64,000 nucleotides of DNA from Mameliella sp. MMSF_3455 (GCF_030733205.1 NZ_JASHJL010000018.1:35300-99299); one strand, 5' to 3'; positions 9,812 to 19,920 are shown, numbered from the stretch's first letter. The notes: generated by a model from the sequence alone, not told the origin. Numbers and translations: made by a program.

Positions 9812-11323
9812 ATGTCCGTGATCCTCTGGTTCAAGCGCGATCTGCGCGTAGCCGACAACGCGGCGTTGTTGCGCGCTTGCGAGATCGGGCCTGTCCTGCC
9901 GCTTTACATCGTTGAACCGGGCCTGTGGCAACAGCCCGACGCCTCTGCCCGCCAGTACGCCTTTCTGCGCGAGACGCTGGCCGGGCTGCGCGCCGACCTG
10001 CGTGCCCTTGGCAGCGACCTTGTGATCCGGTTCGGCCCGGCCGTCGACGTGCTGGAGGCGCTGCGCGCGGAAACCGGGGCAAACTGGTTGGTCAGCACCG
10101 AGGAAACCGGCAACGCCTGGAGTTTTGCCCGTGACAGGGCCGTGGCCGCCTGGGCTGCTGGTCAGGGCCTGCGCTGGCAGGAATTGCCGCAGTCGGCGGT
10201 GCGCCGTGGACGGCACGACCGTGACGGCTGGGCCGCCCATCGCAACCGGCTGATGGCGCAGGATCCGCTGCCGGCGCCCGGGGCGCTGCCGCCCGTCCAG
10301 CAACCGTCCGACGCCCTGCCAGAGGCTGCCGACCTGGCGTTGGCCACCGATCCCTGCCCGGGACGCCAGCGCGGCGGCCGCGTCGAGGCCGAGGCGCTAC
10401 TCGACAGTTTCCTGACAGAGCGCGGCCAGAATTATCGCAAGGCCATGTCGACCCCGCTGGAGGGCGCAAGCGCCTGTTCGCGGCTGTCGCCGCACCTGGC
10501 CCTCGGCACTCTCAGCCCGCGCGAGGCGGTGCGCGCCACCGCCGCCCGCCAGCGAGAAGTTAGGGGCACGCGGACCGGGTGGTCCGGCAGCCTGAAAAGC
10601 TTTCAGTCGCGCCTCGCCTGGCGCGACCATTTCATCCAGAAGCTGGAGGACGAGCCGGATCTGGAATGGCGTGCCCTGCACCGCGCCTATGAGGGCCTGC
10701 GCCCGGAAACCCCGGATGCCGCGCGCCTTGAGGCATGGGAAAAGGGCGAAACCGGGCTGCCCTTCGTCGATGCCTGCATGCGCTCGCTGATCGCCACGGG
10801 CTGGCTCAATTTCCGCATGCGTTCGATGCTGATTAGCGTCGCTTCCTACCACCTCTGGCTTCCCTGGCAGCGCACGGGCCAGCACCTGGCGAGATTGTTC
10901 ACCGATTACGAACCGGGCATTCACTGGAGCCAGGTCCAGATGCAATCGGGCACCACCGGCATCAATACCCTGCGTATCTACAACCCGGTCAAACAGGGCC
11001 ACGACCAGGACCAGACCGGCGCCTTCACCCGCCGCTGGTGCCGGGAACTGGTCGATGTTCCCGACGATTGCCTGCAGGAACCTTGGCGCTGGGACGGGCA
11101 GATCGACTATCCGCCACCGGTGGTCGACGTGAAACAGGCGGCAAGGACCGCCCGCGATGCCATCTGGTCGGTGCGCAAGAATGAGGGGTTCCATGACGAA
11201 GCCGCACGGGTGGTGCGAAAGCACGCCTCGCGCAAGGATCCGCAACGCCATTTCGTCAACGATCGCGCGCCGCGAAAACGGCGCCCCGCCGGCGACAGCC
11301 GCCAGCAGAGTTTCGATTTCTGA
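9812..11323 (+). CDS. Cryptochrome/deoxyribodipyrimidine photolyase family protein
   Basis: 503 residues from ATG 9812, preceded by AGGAG. The N-terminal alpha/beta antenna domain starts [14 protein letters not shown]. The FAD-binding helical domain holds [37 protein letters not shown] and the substrate-loop segment [22 protein letters not shown]. The enzyme should repair UV photoproducts using blue light, or act as a photoreceptor; sequence alone does not separate the two. Its stop overlaps the start of a DUF2256 gene (TGATG). Confidence 0.9.
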   Translation: MSVILWFKRDLRVADNAALLRACEIGPVLPLYIVEPGLWQQPDASARQYAFLRETLAGLRADLRALGSDLVIRFGPAVDVLEALRAETGANWLVSTEETGNAWSFARDRAVAAWAAGQGLRWQELPQSAVRRGRHDRDGWAAHRNRLMAQDPLPAPGALPPVQQPSDALPEAADLALATDPCPGRQRGGRVEAEALLDSFLTERGQNYRKAMSTPLEGASACSRLSPHLALGTLSPREAVRATAARQREVRGTRTGWSGSLKSFQSRLAWRDHFIQKLEDEPDLEWRALHRAYEGLRPETPDAARLEAWEKGETGLPFVDACMRSLIATGWLNFRMRSMLISVASYHLWLPWQRTGQHLARLFTDYEPGIHWSQVQMQSGTTGINTLRIYNPVKQGHDQDQTGAFTRRWCRELVDVPDDCLQEPWRWDGQIDYPPPVVDVKQAARTARDAIWSVRKNEGFHDEAARVVRKHASRKDPQRHFVNDRAPRKRRPAGDSRQQSFDF

Positions 11324-11493
11324 TGCCGCGCGGTACCCGCAAGGGCGATCTGCCGGTCAAGACCTGCGCGACCTGCGGCCGCCCGTTCACCTGGCGCAAG
11401 AAATGGGAAAAGGTCTGGGCAGAGGTCCGCTATTGTTCCGACCGCTGCCGCCGCACCCGCAAATCCGACAAGGCGAACGCAGGTCGTCCCTGA
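11323..11493 (+). CDS. DUF2256 domain-containing small protein
   Basis: A 56-residue protein starting at the ATG inside the photolyase stop (TGATG). It contains the pattern [18 protein letters not shown]...VRYCSDRCR: four cysteines as CxxC and CxxxC flanked by basic residues, a likely small zinc ribbon and the hallmark of DUF2256. These proteins recur beside photolyase/cryptochrome genes, suggesting a linked but undefined role. Too short to appear in most long-ORF scans. Confidence 0.88.
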   Translation: MPRGTRKGDLPVKTCATCGRPFTWRKKWEKVWAEVRYCSDRCRRTRKSDKANAGRP

Positions 11494-11622
11494 CCGGCAC
11501 AGCGTTGCTTTGGGCTCGAAAGACTTCGGGGGTCGCGCTTTGCGCAACCGGGGCGGCGCCCCAAGATGCGCGCCGCAGGTCCCGCGGATCGGCCCACGCC
11601 AGCGGGTCGATCCGCTGTCAGT

Positions 11623-14600
11623 TCACTCTGCTGCGCGCAGATCCTGCGTCAGTTCCATCGTGCTGGCCGGCGCATCCTCCCAGATGATTTCGGGCGATTT
11701 CACCTGGCGCGCCGCCCGGTTCAGGGCCCAGTCGCGGGCCACGCGACTGCCGCGCCCAAAGCTGAGCCGCGCGAGCAGCCGCGCGAACCACAGCACATAG
11801 GTCGTGAACCAGACCCGGATCGCCAGCATCGCGGGGGTAAAGACCAGCGTCAGTACCGTCGCGATCCCAAGGCCGAAAACCACGGCCGTGGCCAGGTTCT
11901 TCCACCACAGGGCGGTCGGGCTGTCGATCGAATAGCCGCCGTTGAAGAAGTCGAGGCTGAGCCCCAACATCATTGGCGCAAGGCCCGCCATCGTCGTAAT
12001 CGTGGTCAGCAGCACCGGGCGGATCCGGTCCTGCGCCGTGCGCACGATGGCCTCGATCCGGGGCATGTAGCGCGAATACTCCTGGTAGGTGTCGATCAGG
12101 ACGATGTTGTTGTTCACCACAATGCCCGCCAGCGCCACGATCCCGGTCCCGGTCATGATGATCGAGAAATACTGATCCATCACCAGCATCCCGATCAGCA
12201 CGCCCGTCGTGGACAGGATCACCGCCAGCAGCACCAGCACCGAGTTGTAGAAGCTGTTGAACTGCGCCAGCAGGATGATGAACATCAGGAACAATGCGCC
12301 GCCAAAGGCCGATTGCAGGAAAGCCTGGCTTTCCTCCTGGTCCTCCTGGTCGCCGGTCCATTCCCATTCGATGCCCGCGGGCAGCGGGTCTGTTTCCAGC
12401 CAGTCGGTCAGGACGCCGATCCGTTCCGTGCCCGTCACCGGCACGACCTTGAGCTTGGAGCGCTCGCCCGTATCGGCCTGCGCGACGATCTCTTCGGGTG
12501 TCGTGTCGGTCAGCAGGCGCACGTCGCCGAAGTGGCGGATATTGGCGCCCATCAGCCATTCGAAGAACCCCGACGAACGGCCAAAGTCATGGCTCCAGTC
12601 CGCGGTCGAGACATCGGCTGTTTCCGGGTCCAGTTCCACGCCGGTCATCAGCGGCACGAACTCGGTCGCCTCTGCGCCGTCGGGGCCGGTTGTCGTGACG
12701 TCCCAGCCGATTTCCATCAGGCTCTCGCGCACACCGGCCTTGACGTCGAAATAGCGCGTCTGGTCGATGCGCTCGATCTCGGCCAGCTTGGCCACCGGCT
12801 CGCGGGTGATGAAGTTTACCAGCGGCACCAGGCCATCCGGGGTGCGGACCTTGAGGCTGTCCAGCGTGGACAGGACGCGGTTTTCCTCGGGCAGGCGCAC
12901 GCGGATGTCGATTTCCTCGTCCGAGGTGCCGGGGGTATAGCTGCCAATGGCCAGCCCGCGCGTCACAAGTTGCACCATCGCGCCCACCGTGGCCACGTCG
13001 GCGCCGTAGCGGCCCGCCTTTTCCACGTCCACGTCGATCTGCCAGTCGATGCCGGGCAGGGGGCGGGTGTCCTCGATCAGGGTCAGGCCGGGGGTGCTGT
13101 CGAATTTCGTGCGCGCAATGCTCGCGGCCTCCAGCAGGGCGGTCCAGTCGTCGCCCTTCAGTTGCAGGTGTACCGGCTTGGCGCTGGCCGGGCCGCGCGC
13201 CTGGGCCAGGATCTCGATCTCGACGCCGGGGATGCGCTCCAGCTTCTCGGTCAGGTCGTCAAGGATCACGTCCCCGTCCAGCTGCGCCAGCGGGACATCG
13301 TTGGCACGGGCATAGGCGGGGCGGTCGGCCCAGGCGATGGTTTCGAACTGGACCTGGCCGATGGTGTCCTTGGGGGCCATCGCACCGCCGGTGTTGTTGT
13401 CCAGCCCGCCTTCACCGGCAAAGGAGAAGGCGTTGAGGATGCCGGGATGGGTCAGCACGATCTGCTCGGCCCGTTTCACCAGCGCGTCCTTTTCCGCCAG
13501 GCTCAGGTTGCCGCGGGCGCGGACGTAGACGATGGCCTGTTCCGGTTCGCTCTCGACGAAGAAATCCACGCCGTTGTTGTTCTCGCCGTAGTAGGCGAAG
13601 ACGCTGACCACGAACACGATCACGGCCCCGACCGTCACCAGAGGCATGACCGGGTTGCCGGCGATCAGCTTGGTGAAACTGCCGAACGGGGTCCGGCGGC
13701 TGCGCGACTCGATGCGCTTGGGCTTGCGCCGGATTTCGGCGGCGTCCATCACCACGGAAGAGATCACCGCAAAGAGCACAAAGATCACGACGCCGGGCAT
13801 ATGCGCGGCCCAGCCCGTCGCCTCTGTCGGACCCAGGTAGCTGGGGTTCAGCACCATCATCGCGCCGGTGAACAGCCCCAGGATCGCCACCGGCACCAGC
13901 AGCACCCGCAGCGTCCAATGCAGGCGCGCGCGCAGCCAGTCGCCGGCGCGGTGCACGTTGCGCGAGAACCGTCCCGAGACGCCGCCCATGACCGGCAGGT
14001 AGATCAGCGCCACCACCAGCGAGGCGGTCAGCACGAAGATGATGGTGATCGGCAACATGCCCATGAACTCGCCCGCGACGCCGGGCCAGAAGAGCATCGG
14101 CAGAAAGGCGCAAAGCGTCGTCGCCGTGGACGAGACAACCGGCCAGAACATCCGGTGCGCCGCCTCGACATAGGCATGCATTGGGCCGGTGCCTTCGGCG
14201 ATGCGCTTGTCGGCGTATTCCACCACCACGATGGCGCCGTCGACCAGGATGCCCACGGCCAGGATCAGCCCGAACATCACGATGTTCGAGATCGTCACGC
14301 CCATCGTCGCCAGCAGCACGAAACACAACAGGAAAGATGTGGGGATGGCAAACCCCACCAGCAGGGCGGGGCGCAGGCCCAGGCTTGCCAGCACCACGAT
14401 CATCACCAGCGCGATGGCCGTCAGAACCGAGCCTTCGAGTTGGCTGACCATGCTGGCCACCTGGCGGCTCTGGTCGTTCGAGGTGCCCACGTCCAGCACC
14501 GCGCGCAACTCGTCGGGCCAGGTCCCCTGCGCGGTGGCAAGTTCGGCCTTCACCTGCGCCACGGTGTCGATGATGTTGAAGCCCTTGCGCTTGACCACCT

Positions 14601-15444
14601 GAAGCGCGACGGTCTGTTCTCCGTTGAAGCGCGCCGTGCCCTTGCGGTCCTCGAAGGTCAGGTTGATCGCGGCCAGGTCGCCCAGCGTCACGACGCGGTC
14701 GCCGTTCACCTTGACCGGCAGGTCATAGACATCGCGCGCATCGTCAAAGCTGGAGGGGATCTTGACCGAAAAGGCGCCGTTTTCCGTTTCGACCTCGCCG
14801 GCGGCAATCAGCTGGTTGTTGTTCTGGACCACGCGGATCAGCTCATCCGCGGTGACGTTGTAGCTTTCCAGTCGCAGCGGGTCGATGACCACTTCCAGCA
14901 TCTCGTCGCGGTTGCCCGCGATCCCGGCCTCCAGCACCGAATCGAGCGCCTCGAGCCTGTCCTGCAGGTCCTTGGCGACCTTGTTCAGCGTACGTTCCGG
15001 AACCGGGCCGGAGAGGTTGACGATCAGGATCGGGAATTCGGAAAAGTTGATCTCGTTGATCGAGTATTTTTCGGCGCCTTCGGGGAACTCGGCCTCGGCA
15101 TTGTTCATGCCGTCGCGCACGTCGGCGATGATCTTGGTCTTGTCCCAGCCGAACTCGAACTCCAGTGCCAGGCCCGCATAACCCTCGGCGGCGGTGGCCG
15201 TCATCTTCTCGAGCCCGTCGAGATCCGAGAGCTCGGTCTCCATGGGCTTGACCAGCAGCTTTTCAGCGTCGGCGGCCGAAATGCCGGGGAAGGGGACCGA
15301 GACGAAGAGCGCCGGGATCTCGATGTCCGGTTCACCCTCCTTGGGCAGCGAGACATAGGCATAGGCCCCGGCCACCAGACTGAGCACGATGAAGGCGATG
15401 ATCATTCGGGCGCGCGCGGCGGCCCAGTCGATGATGCCGGTCAT
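11623..15444 (-). CDS. Efflux RND transporter permease subunit
   Basis: 1273 residues. The N-terminal start, first membrane segment and LPKEGEPDIEIPALFVSVPFPG porter entry fit the HAE-type RND superfamily. TM4 carries the proton-relay region (GILVDGAIVVVEYADKRI), and a second TM bundle ends the protein (LAGIVVNNNIVLIDTYQEY). About 12 membrane helices and two large periplasmic loops are present. It exchanges H+ for an unknown drug, lipid or metal substrate. Its ATG overlaps the adaptor stop (ATGA), so the two are co-translated. No outer-membrane factor gene is adjacent. Confidence 0.95.
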   Translation of the reverse strand: MTGIIDWAAARARMIIAFIVLSLVAGAYAYVSLPKEGEPDIEIPALFVSVPFPGISAADAEKLLVKPMETELSDLDGLEKMTATAAEGYAGLALEFEFGWDKTKIIADVRDGMNNAEAEFPEGAEKYSINEINFSEFPILIVNLSGPVPERTLNKVAKDLQDRLEALDSVLEAGIAGNRDEMLEVVIDPLRLESYNVTADELIRVVQNNNQLIAAGEVETENGAFSVKIPSSFDDARDVYDLPVKVNGDRVVTLGDLAAINLTFEDRKGTARFNGEQTVALQVVKRKGFNIIDTVAQVKAELATAQGTWPDELRAVLDVGTSNDQSRQVASMVSQLEGSVLTAIALVMIVVLASLGLRPALLVGFAIPTSFLLCFVLLATMGVTISNIVMFGLILAVGILVDGAIVVVEYADKRIAEGTGPMHAYVEAAHRMFWPVVSSTATTLCAFLPMLFWPGVAGEFMGMLPITIIFVLTASLVVALIYLPVMGGVSGRFSRNVHRAGDWLRARLHWTLRVLLVPVAILGLFTGAMMVLNPSYLGPTEATGWAAHMPGVVIFVLFAVISSVVMDAAEIRRKPKRIESRSRRTPFGSFTKLIAGNPVMPLVTVGAVIVFVVSVFAYYGENNNGVDFFVESEPEQAIVYVRARGNLSLAEKDALVKRAEQIVLTHPGILNAFSFAGEGGLDNNTGGAMAPKDTIGQVQFETIAWADRPAYARANDVPLAQLDGDVILDDLTEKLERIPGVEIEILAQARGPASAKPVHLQLKGDDWTALLEAASIARTKFDSTPGLTLIEDTRPLPGIDWQIDVDVEKAGRYGADVATVGAMVQLVTRGLAIGSYTPGTSDEEIDIRVRLPEENRVLSTLDSLKVRTPDGLVPLVNFITREPVAKLAEIERIDQTRYFDVKAGVRESLMEIGWDVTTTGPDGAEATEFVPLMTGVELDPETADVSTADWSHDFGRSSGFFEWLMGANIRHFGDVRLLTDTTPEEIVAQADTGERSKLKVVPVTGTERIGVLTDWLETDPLPAGIEWEWTGDQEDQEESQAFLQSAFGGALFLMFIILLAQFNSFYNSVLVLLAVILSTTGVLIGMLVMDQYFSIIMTGTGIVALAGIVVNNNIVLIDTYQEYSRYMPRIEAIVRTAQDRIRPVLLTTITTMAGLAPMMLGLSLDFFNGGYSIDSPTALWWKNLATAVVFGLGIATVLTLVFTPAMLAIRVWFTTYVLWFARLLARLSFGRGSRVARDWALNRAARQVKSPEIIWEDAPASTMELTQDLRAAE

Positions 15445-17384
15445 TGTATGATATCCTCGTAACTCGGCACCACGGTCACGCCATTGGTGACGTATTCCTG
15501 ACCGACGGTGATCACGTTGATCTCATCCGGCAGGCCGGTGATCCAGACGCCATCGCGGGTGTCGCGCAGGATCGAGACATCCATCCACTGCACGCTGTCG
15601 TCCGGCTTGACCGTGCGCACGCCCAGCTTGCCCTGGTCGTTCAGGGTCAGGGTGGATTGCGGCAGCAGATGCGCCTTGGCCCCCTCGGCCTCGATGGCAA
15701 CTTCGGCGGTTTCGCCGTCGCGGATGGTCAGGTCGGAGTTGTCGACCGTCAGTTCCACGAGGAAGGTGCGCGTGGTCGGATCGGCGCTGCGCGAGACGAA
15801 GGTGACCTCACCCTGCACGACGCGGTCGTTGGTCAGCCGCGCGCCCGCCTTGGCCCCGACCATCACGCGCGCCACGGTGGTTTCGGGCACGTAGCCGACA
15901 ATCTTGATCGGGTTCAGCTGGATCACGGTTGCGCAGGCCGAACCGGGTTGCAGCAGTGCGCCCAATTCCGCCGTGTCGGTTTCCAGCAGACCGGCAAAGG
16001 GCGCATGCACCTTCAGCCGGTCGATCTCGCGCCGGGCCGAGGCGACGGCGGCCTCGGCGGACTGGATCGCGCTCAGCGCGCTTTCCTCGCCGGTCTTGGC
16101 GGACTGGATACCCGCCGTCGCAGTTTCAAGCTGGGCACGGGCGGCGATGACCGCCGCCTTGGCACCTTCGACACCGGAGAGGGCCGAGGCCACGGCGGCT
16201 TTGGCCCCCTGCAGCTGGCTCTGCGCGGATTGCACGCCGGCCAGGGCGTTCTGGATCTGGGCCTTGGCCGAGATCACCCCGGCGCGGGCATTGCGGATGC
16301 CGCTTTGAGCCGCCTGCACGGCAGCCTTGGCGGTTTCGACCTGGCTCTTGGCGGTCTGGACGGCGGCCAGCGCGCCCTGGAGTTGAGACTTGGCCGCCTC
16401 GATGCCGGAGGCGGCGGATTTCAGGCCAAGTTGCGCGGTCTGCACAGCGGTCAGGGCGGTCTCGTAGGTGGCTTCGGCCGCGGCCAGCCGGGTCTGCGCG
16501 GCAAAGCCGTCGCGGGCCAGTTCCTGCGCGGCGCGCAGGTTGATTTCCGCCTCGCGCACCTGCGCCTGCGCCTGCTTCAAGCGCGCCTCGGCCTCGGGCA
16601 CGCGGGCCTCTGCCTCGGCCAGCAGGGCCTCGGCGGCGGGCACGCCGGCCTCTGCCTCTTTCAGGCGGGCCTCGGCGGCGGGCACGGCGGCCTTGGCCTC
16701 TGCCAGCCGCGCCTCTGCCTCGGGGACGCGGGCCTCGGCTTCTTCCAGCCGGGCCTCGAACTCGGGCACCCGCGCCTTTGCCTCGGCCAGCAGGGCCTCT
16801 GCGGCGGGGATGCTGGCGCGGGCCTCGGCCAGTTGCGCTTCGGCGGCGGGCACGGCGGCCTCGGCCTCGAGAATGCGGGCCTTGGCCGAGGGAAGCTGCG
16901 CCTCCGCTTCGGCCAGACGCGCCTTGGCCTCGGGCAGCCGGGCCTTGGATTCCGCAAGCCGGGCCAGCGCCTCTTGCAGCGAGACCTGGCTGGTGCCCGG
17001 GTCGATCTCGCACAGCAGTTGTCCGGCTTCGACCAGCGATCCCTTGCGCAGCGGTTCGGACACGATCTTGCCCGAGGTCTCGGCCCGCACCTCGACCTGG
17101 CGGACGGCCTCGGTTTCGCCGCGCAGGATCACCTCGCTGTCGACCACCTGAGCCACCGACCGCTTGGCCATCACGCGCACCGCGCCTTCGGGGAGGGCAT
17201 CGGGGGCGCCCGCCTCCAGCGCCGGGTCCGCATCTTCGGAAGGGGCGGGGCCGCCATCTGCCACGTCCCCCTGAGCCGCCGGGGCCACCTCGCGAGCGAA
17301 CTCAAGCAGTCGGTCGCGCTCGAATACAACCGCGTAAAGGACCGCAGCCACAAGGCAGGCGGTCAGGATAGACATGATGCGCAT
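15441..17384 (-). CDS. RND efflux periplasmic adaptor with very long coiled-coil hairpin
   Basis: 647 residues from ATG 17384 (MRIMSILTACLVAAVLY, a membrane anchor). The lipoyl half-motifs lie near residues 95-135 and 456-485 (VHAPFAGLLETD), followed by beta-barrel and membrane-proximal domains. Between the lipoyl halves is an Ala-rich helical hairpin of about 145 plus 155 residues. Arm one (about 137-283) has Pro at 151, 165, 179, 193, 207, 221, 235, 249 and 263, every 14 residues; arm two (about 300-455) has a strict 7-residue hydrophobic spacing. AcrA-like adaptors have much shorter arms. It precedes and overlaps the permease gene. Confidence 0.93.
   Translation of the reverse strand: MRIMSILTACLVAAVLYAVVFERDRLLEFAREVAPAAQGDVADGGPAPSEDADPALEAGAPDALPEGAVRVMAKRSVAQVVDSEVILRGETEAVRQVEVRAETSGKIVSEPLRKGSLVEAGQLLCEIDPGTSQVSLQEALARLAESKARLPEAKARLAEAEAQLPSAKARILEAEAAVPAAEAQLAEARASIPAAEALLAEAKARVPEFEARLEEAEARVPEAEARLAEAKAAVPAAEARLKEAEAGVPAAEALLAEAEARVPEAEARLKQAQAQVREAEINLRAAQELARDGFAAQTRLAAAEATYETALTAVQTAQLGLKSAASGIEAAKSQLQGALAAVQTAKSQVETAKAAVQAAQSGIRNARAGVISAKAQIQNALAGVQSAQSQLQGAKAAVASALSGVEGAKAAVIAARAQLETATAGIQSAKTGEESALSAIQSAEAAVASARREIDRLKVHAPFAGLLETDTAELGALLQPGSACATVIQLNPIKIVGYVPETTVARVMVGAKAGARLTNDRVVQGEVTFVSRSADPTTRTFLVELTVDNSDLTIRDGETAEVAIEAEGAKAHLLPQSTLTLNDQGKLGVRTVKPDDSVQWMDVSILRDTRDGVWITGLPDEINVITVGQEYVTNGVTVVPSYEDIIQ
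16538..16976. repeat. 42-bp repeats inside the adaptor gene
   Basis: This stretch encodes arm one of the adaptor coiled coil and is built from imperfect 42-bp units (14 codons) rich in GGCCTCGGC/GCCTCTGCC-like words. The repeat is visible at both DNA and protein level and could expand or contract by slippage or recombination. Confidence 0.75.
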
Positions 17385-17730
17385 CGTCTTCGTCCTCTCG
17401 GCGCCGAACCGCGTGGCCCGTCGCACATCCTGTTGATCGTTACGGTGCCGAGCCGGCCCGACCCCTGCCGACCCGGACGAGTCCGGGCTGAACCGTTTCG
17501 TTCAGTTTTAGGGTGCCGCAACGTAGGCTTCAAGCACGGGCGTGGTTTTTGCCCTGCAAAGCGGCGCTTTTTCGACAATTCTGCGAGAGTTTCACGATTA
17601 AACCGCATTTACGCGACAATTCGCTAAGCCCGTTTCGGCGCGGGAAACGGCCCTTGCGGGTATGCCTTCTCGCCTTGGCACTGCGCTGCGGGGCATGTAA
17701 GAGGGAGAAAACCAACCGGAGGGGGCCCGT
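17385..17730. other. Divergent intergenic region, adaptor / yfgM-like
   Basis: 346 bp carrying both promoters. The 9-mer CGACAATTC occurs at 17573-17581 and again at 17614-17622, 41 bp apart (about four helical turns). A promoter-like pair for the rightward operon is at 17675-17703. No small gene is apparent. Confidence 0.5.
17675..17703 (+). promoter_or_regulatory. Candidate sigma70-type promoter for yfgM-like gene
   Basis: TTGGCA at 17675-17680 and TAAGAG at 17698-17703 with a 17-bp spacer, ending 27 bp before the TTG start codon at 17731. The match is by consensus only. Confidence 0.4.
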
Positions 17731-18387
17731 TTGAGCGACGCCGACAGTTTTATCGACGAGGTGACCGAAGAGGTCAAACGCGACCGCCTTTACGCCACTT
17801 TGCGCAAGTGGGGCTGGGTTGGCGTGGTCATCGTGCTTCTCATCGTCGGCGGCACCGCCTGGCGCGAATGGCGGATCGCCTCTGCCGAATCTCAGGCCCA
17901 GGCCTTTGGCGATAGCGTGCTTGACGCGCTCGACGCCGAGGAACCGGCGCAGCGCATCGACTCGCTGACGGCGATCGAACCGCCGACCACCGGCGGCGCG
18001 GCGATCCTGTCGATGCTGACCGCCGCCGAAGAAGGCACCGCCGGCGATGACGCCGACGCGGTCGCCCGTCTTCAGGCGGTGGCCGCCAATACAGAGATCC
18101 CCGCCATCTATCGCCAGATCGCCAGCTACAAGGCCCTGACCCGCGGCGCATCCGTCCTGCCGGTTGAAGAGCGCCGTGCAGGCTTCGAGGCGCTGGCCGT
18201 GCCGGGGCAGCCTCTGCGCCTGCTGGCGGAGGAACAACTGGCCCTGATCGAGATCGAAACCGGCGACCGTGACGCCGCGATCGCACGGCTTGAACGGCTG
18301 GCCGAAGATGCCGAGGCGACGCAGGGCTTGCAGCGCCGCGCCGGTCAATTGATTGTGGCACTGGGCGGCGACGCGCCCGGTAACTGA
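17731..18387 (+). CDS. YfgM-like tetratricopeptide protein (ancillary SecYEG subunit type)
   Basis: 218 residues. The start is a TTG codon preceded by GGAGGGGG; no ATG fits as well. A cytoplasmic N-terminus (DSFIDEVTEEVKRDRLYATLRK) precedes one membrane helix at about residues 27-43, then a periplasmic helical repeat domain of the PF09976 type. YfgM in E. coli links the Sec translocon to periplasmic chaperones. The order here, followed by bamB-like and der genes, matches the yfgM-bamB-der order of other proteobacteria. Confidence 0.85.
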   Translation: MSDADSFIDEVTEEVKRDRLYATLRKWGWVGVVIVLLIVGGTAWREWRIASAESQAQAFGDSVLDALDAEEPAQRIDSLTAIEPPTTGGAAILSMLTAAEEGTAGDDADAVARLQAVAANTEIPAIYRQIASYKALTRGASVLPVEERRAGFEALAVPGQPLRLLAEEQLALIEIETGDRDAAIARLERLAEDAEATQGLQRRAGQLIVALGGDAPGN

Positions 18388-18452
18388 GCCCGCTCAGGCG
18401 GGGCGCACGGCGGGGGGCAGGGCCCCGGGTAGTGACGAAAAGGGGCATGGTG

Positions 18453-19787
18453 ATGCTGCGCAAGACCTCTCTGCTGATTTCGCTGGCCGCGCTGGCGCTG
18501 ACGGCCTGTGCCAAGAGCGAGCAGATCCTTCCGGGGGAACGTCTGAATGTCCGGGACGTGCTGACCGGCGGTTACGACGAAGGCACCGACCCGGCAGAGA
18601 CCGGACCGCAGGCCCGCGCCTTTTCCACGCCCGCCAGCGTCAGCAACACCGATTGGGCGCAAAGCCCCGTCTCGCCGATGGTCCGTGTCACGAACGCGGC
18701 CCTGGGGCAGGCCCTGAAACCGCTGTTCTCGGTCGGGATCGGTGCGGGCGACGGGCGCAAGACGCGGTTGAACGCAGATCCGATCGTCGCGGGCGGTCGC
18801 ATCTTCACGATGGACGCCAACCACCAGGTCCGGGCGACCGGAACCTCGGGTCAGCAACTGTGGTCCGCGACCCTTGTCCCGCAGCGCGACAAGGCCCCCG
18901 AAGGTCAGGGCGGCGGGCTGGCCTACGGCGACGGCAAGTTGTTCGTGTCCTCCGGCTTCGGCATGCTGACGGCGCTTGACCCGGCCACGGGGCGAATGCT
19001 CTGGGAGCAGGATCTCAAGAACACCGCCACCGGCGCGCCCAGCTATCGCGACGGGCTGGTCTACGTCGTCTCGGGCGACAGCACCGCCTGGGCGATCGAA
19101 AGCGACGATGGCCGCGTCCGCTGGCAGTTCGACGGCACCAAGGATTTCAACAACATCGCAGGGGCACCGGCCCCCGCGATCAACGACAAGTACGTTGTCT
19201 TCGCCTTCGGATCGGGTGCCGTCTCGGCGGCCTTCCGGCAGGGTGGGCTGCAGGTCTGGAACGCCGAGCTTTTGGGCCGCCGTACCGGCGTCACCATCGC
19301 CGGAATCAACGATATCACCGGCGATCCGGTGATCGCGGGCGACCGGGTCTTTGCCGGCAACCACTCGGGCCGCGCGGTGGCGCTGTCGGTCTACAACGGA
19401 GAGCGGATCTGGACCGCCAAGAGAGGCGCGCTGGGTCCGATGTGGCCGGCAGGCGATTCGGTGTTCTTCGTCTCCGACCTCAACCAGCTGGTCCGGCTCG
19501 ATGCCGGAACCGGGCAGGAAATCTGGAGCCGTGACCTGCCGGGCTATCGCCCGACGCGCAACCCGAACCGCCGCCGCGACGGCGCCTTTGCCAATCATGG
19601 TCCGGTGCTGGCGGGGGGCCGCCTGATCGTGGCCAGTTCGGACGGCAAGATCCGGGCCTTCAACCCGGTGGACGGCAAGCTGCTGCAGGAAATCGCGATC
19701 CCGGGTGGCGCCACCACGCGCCCCGTGGTGGCGGGCGGCACGCTCTATGTCGTGTCCCGCAAGGGCGTTCTGCACGCCTATCGCTGA
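18453..19787 (+). CDS. bamB: Outer-membrane assembly factor BamB-like PQQ-propeller lipoprotein
   Basis: 444 residues from ATG 18453, chosen because AGGGG lies 7 nt upstream; in-frame GTG 18432 and ATG 18447 are alternatives. The lipoprotein signal is MLRKTSLLISLAALALTAC with lipobox LTAC. The mature part has repeated WxxxL/LDPATGRMLWEQDL-type blades of an eight-bladed PQQ-like beta-propeller. It should act as a lipoprotein of the BAM complex that inserts outer-membrane barrels. Next to the yfgM-like and der genes. Confidence 0.88.
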   Translation: MLRKTSLLISLAALALTACAKSEQILPGERLNVRDVLTGGYDEGTDPAETGPQARAFSTPASVSNTDWAQSPVSPMVRVTNAALGQALKPLFSVGIGAGDGRKTRLNADPIVAGGRIFTMDANHQVRATGTSGQQLWSATLVPQRDKAPEGQGGGLAYGDGKLFVSSGFGMLTALDPATGRMLWEQDLKNTATGAPSYRDGLVYVVSGDSTAWAIESDDGRVRWQFDGTKDFNNIAGAPAPAINDKYVVFAFGSGAVSAAFRQGGLQVWNAELLGRRTGVTIAGINDITGDPVIAGDRVFAGNHSGRAVALSVYNGERIWTAKRGALGPMWPAGDSVFFVSDLNQLVRLDAGTGQEIWSRDLPGYRPTRNPNRRRDGAFANHGPVLAGGRLIVASSDGKIRAFNPVDGKLLQEIAIPGGATTRPVVAGGTLYVVSRKGVLHAYR

Positions 19788-19920
19788 GGCCTGTCTTCCC
19801 GTTCCCGCGCCGGCGAGACCGCGGTGCCCTGGCGCCCGGACTGTACCGTGGCGCCGGGATGCCCCTTTCGCCCTGCTTTGAAATGCGTTAAGCGGCGCCC
19901 TTGATCCTTGGAGCCGGGCC

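Noticed and set aside
7119..9812. 897-codon plus-strand frame antisense to pepN
   Set aside because: The opposite strand encodes a complete aminopeptidase N with catalytic motifs; this frame is its shadow.
11566..15462. 1298-codon plus-strand frame antisense to the RND permease
   Set aside because: His/Gln/Arg-rich antisense shadow of the permease, with no family resemblance.
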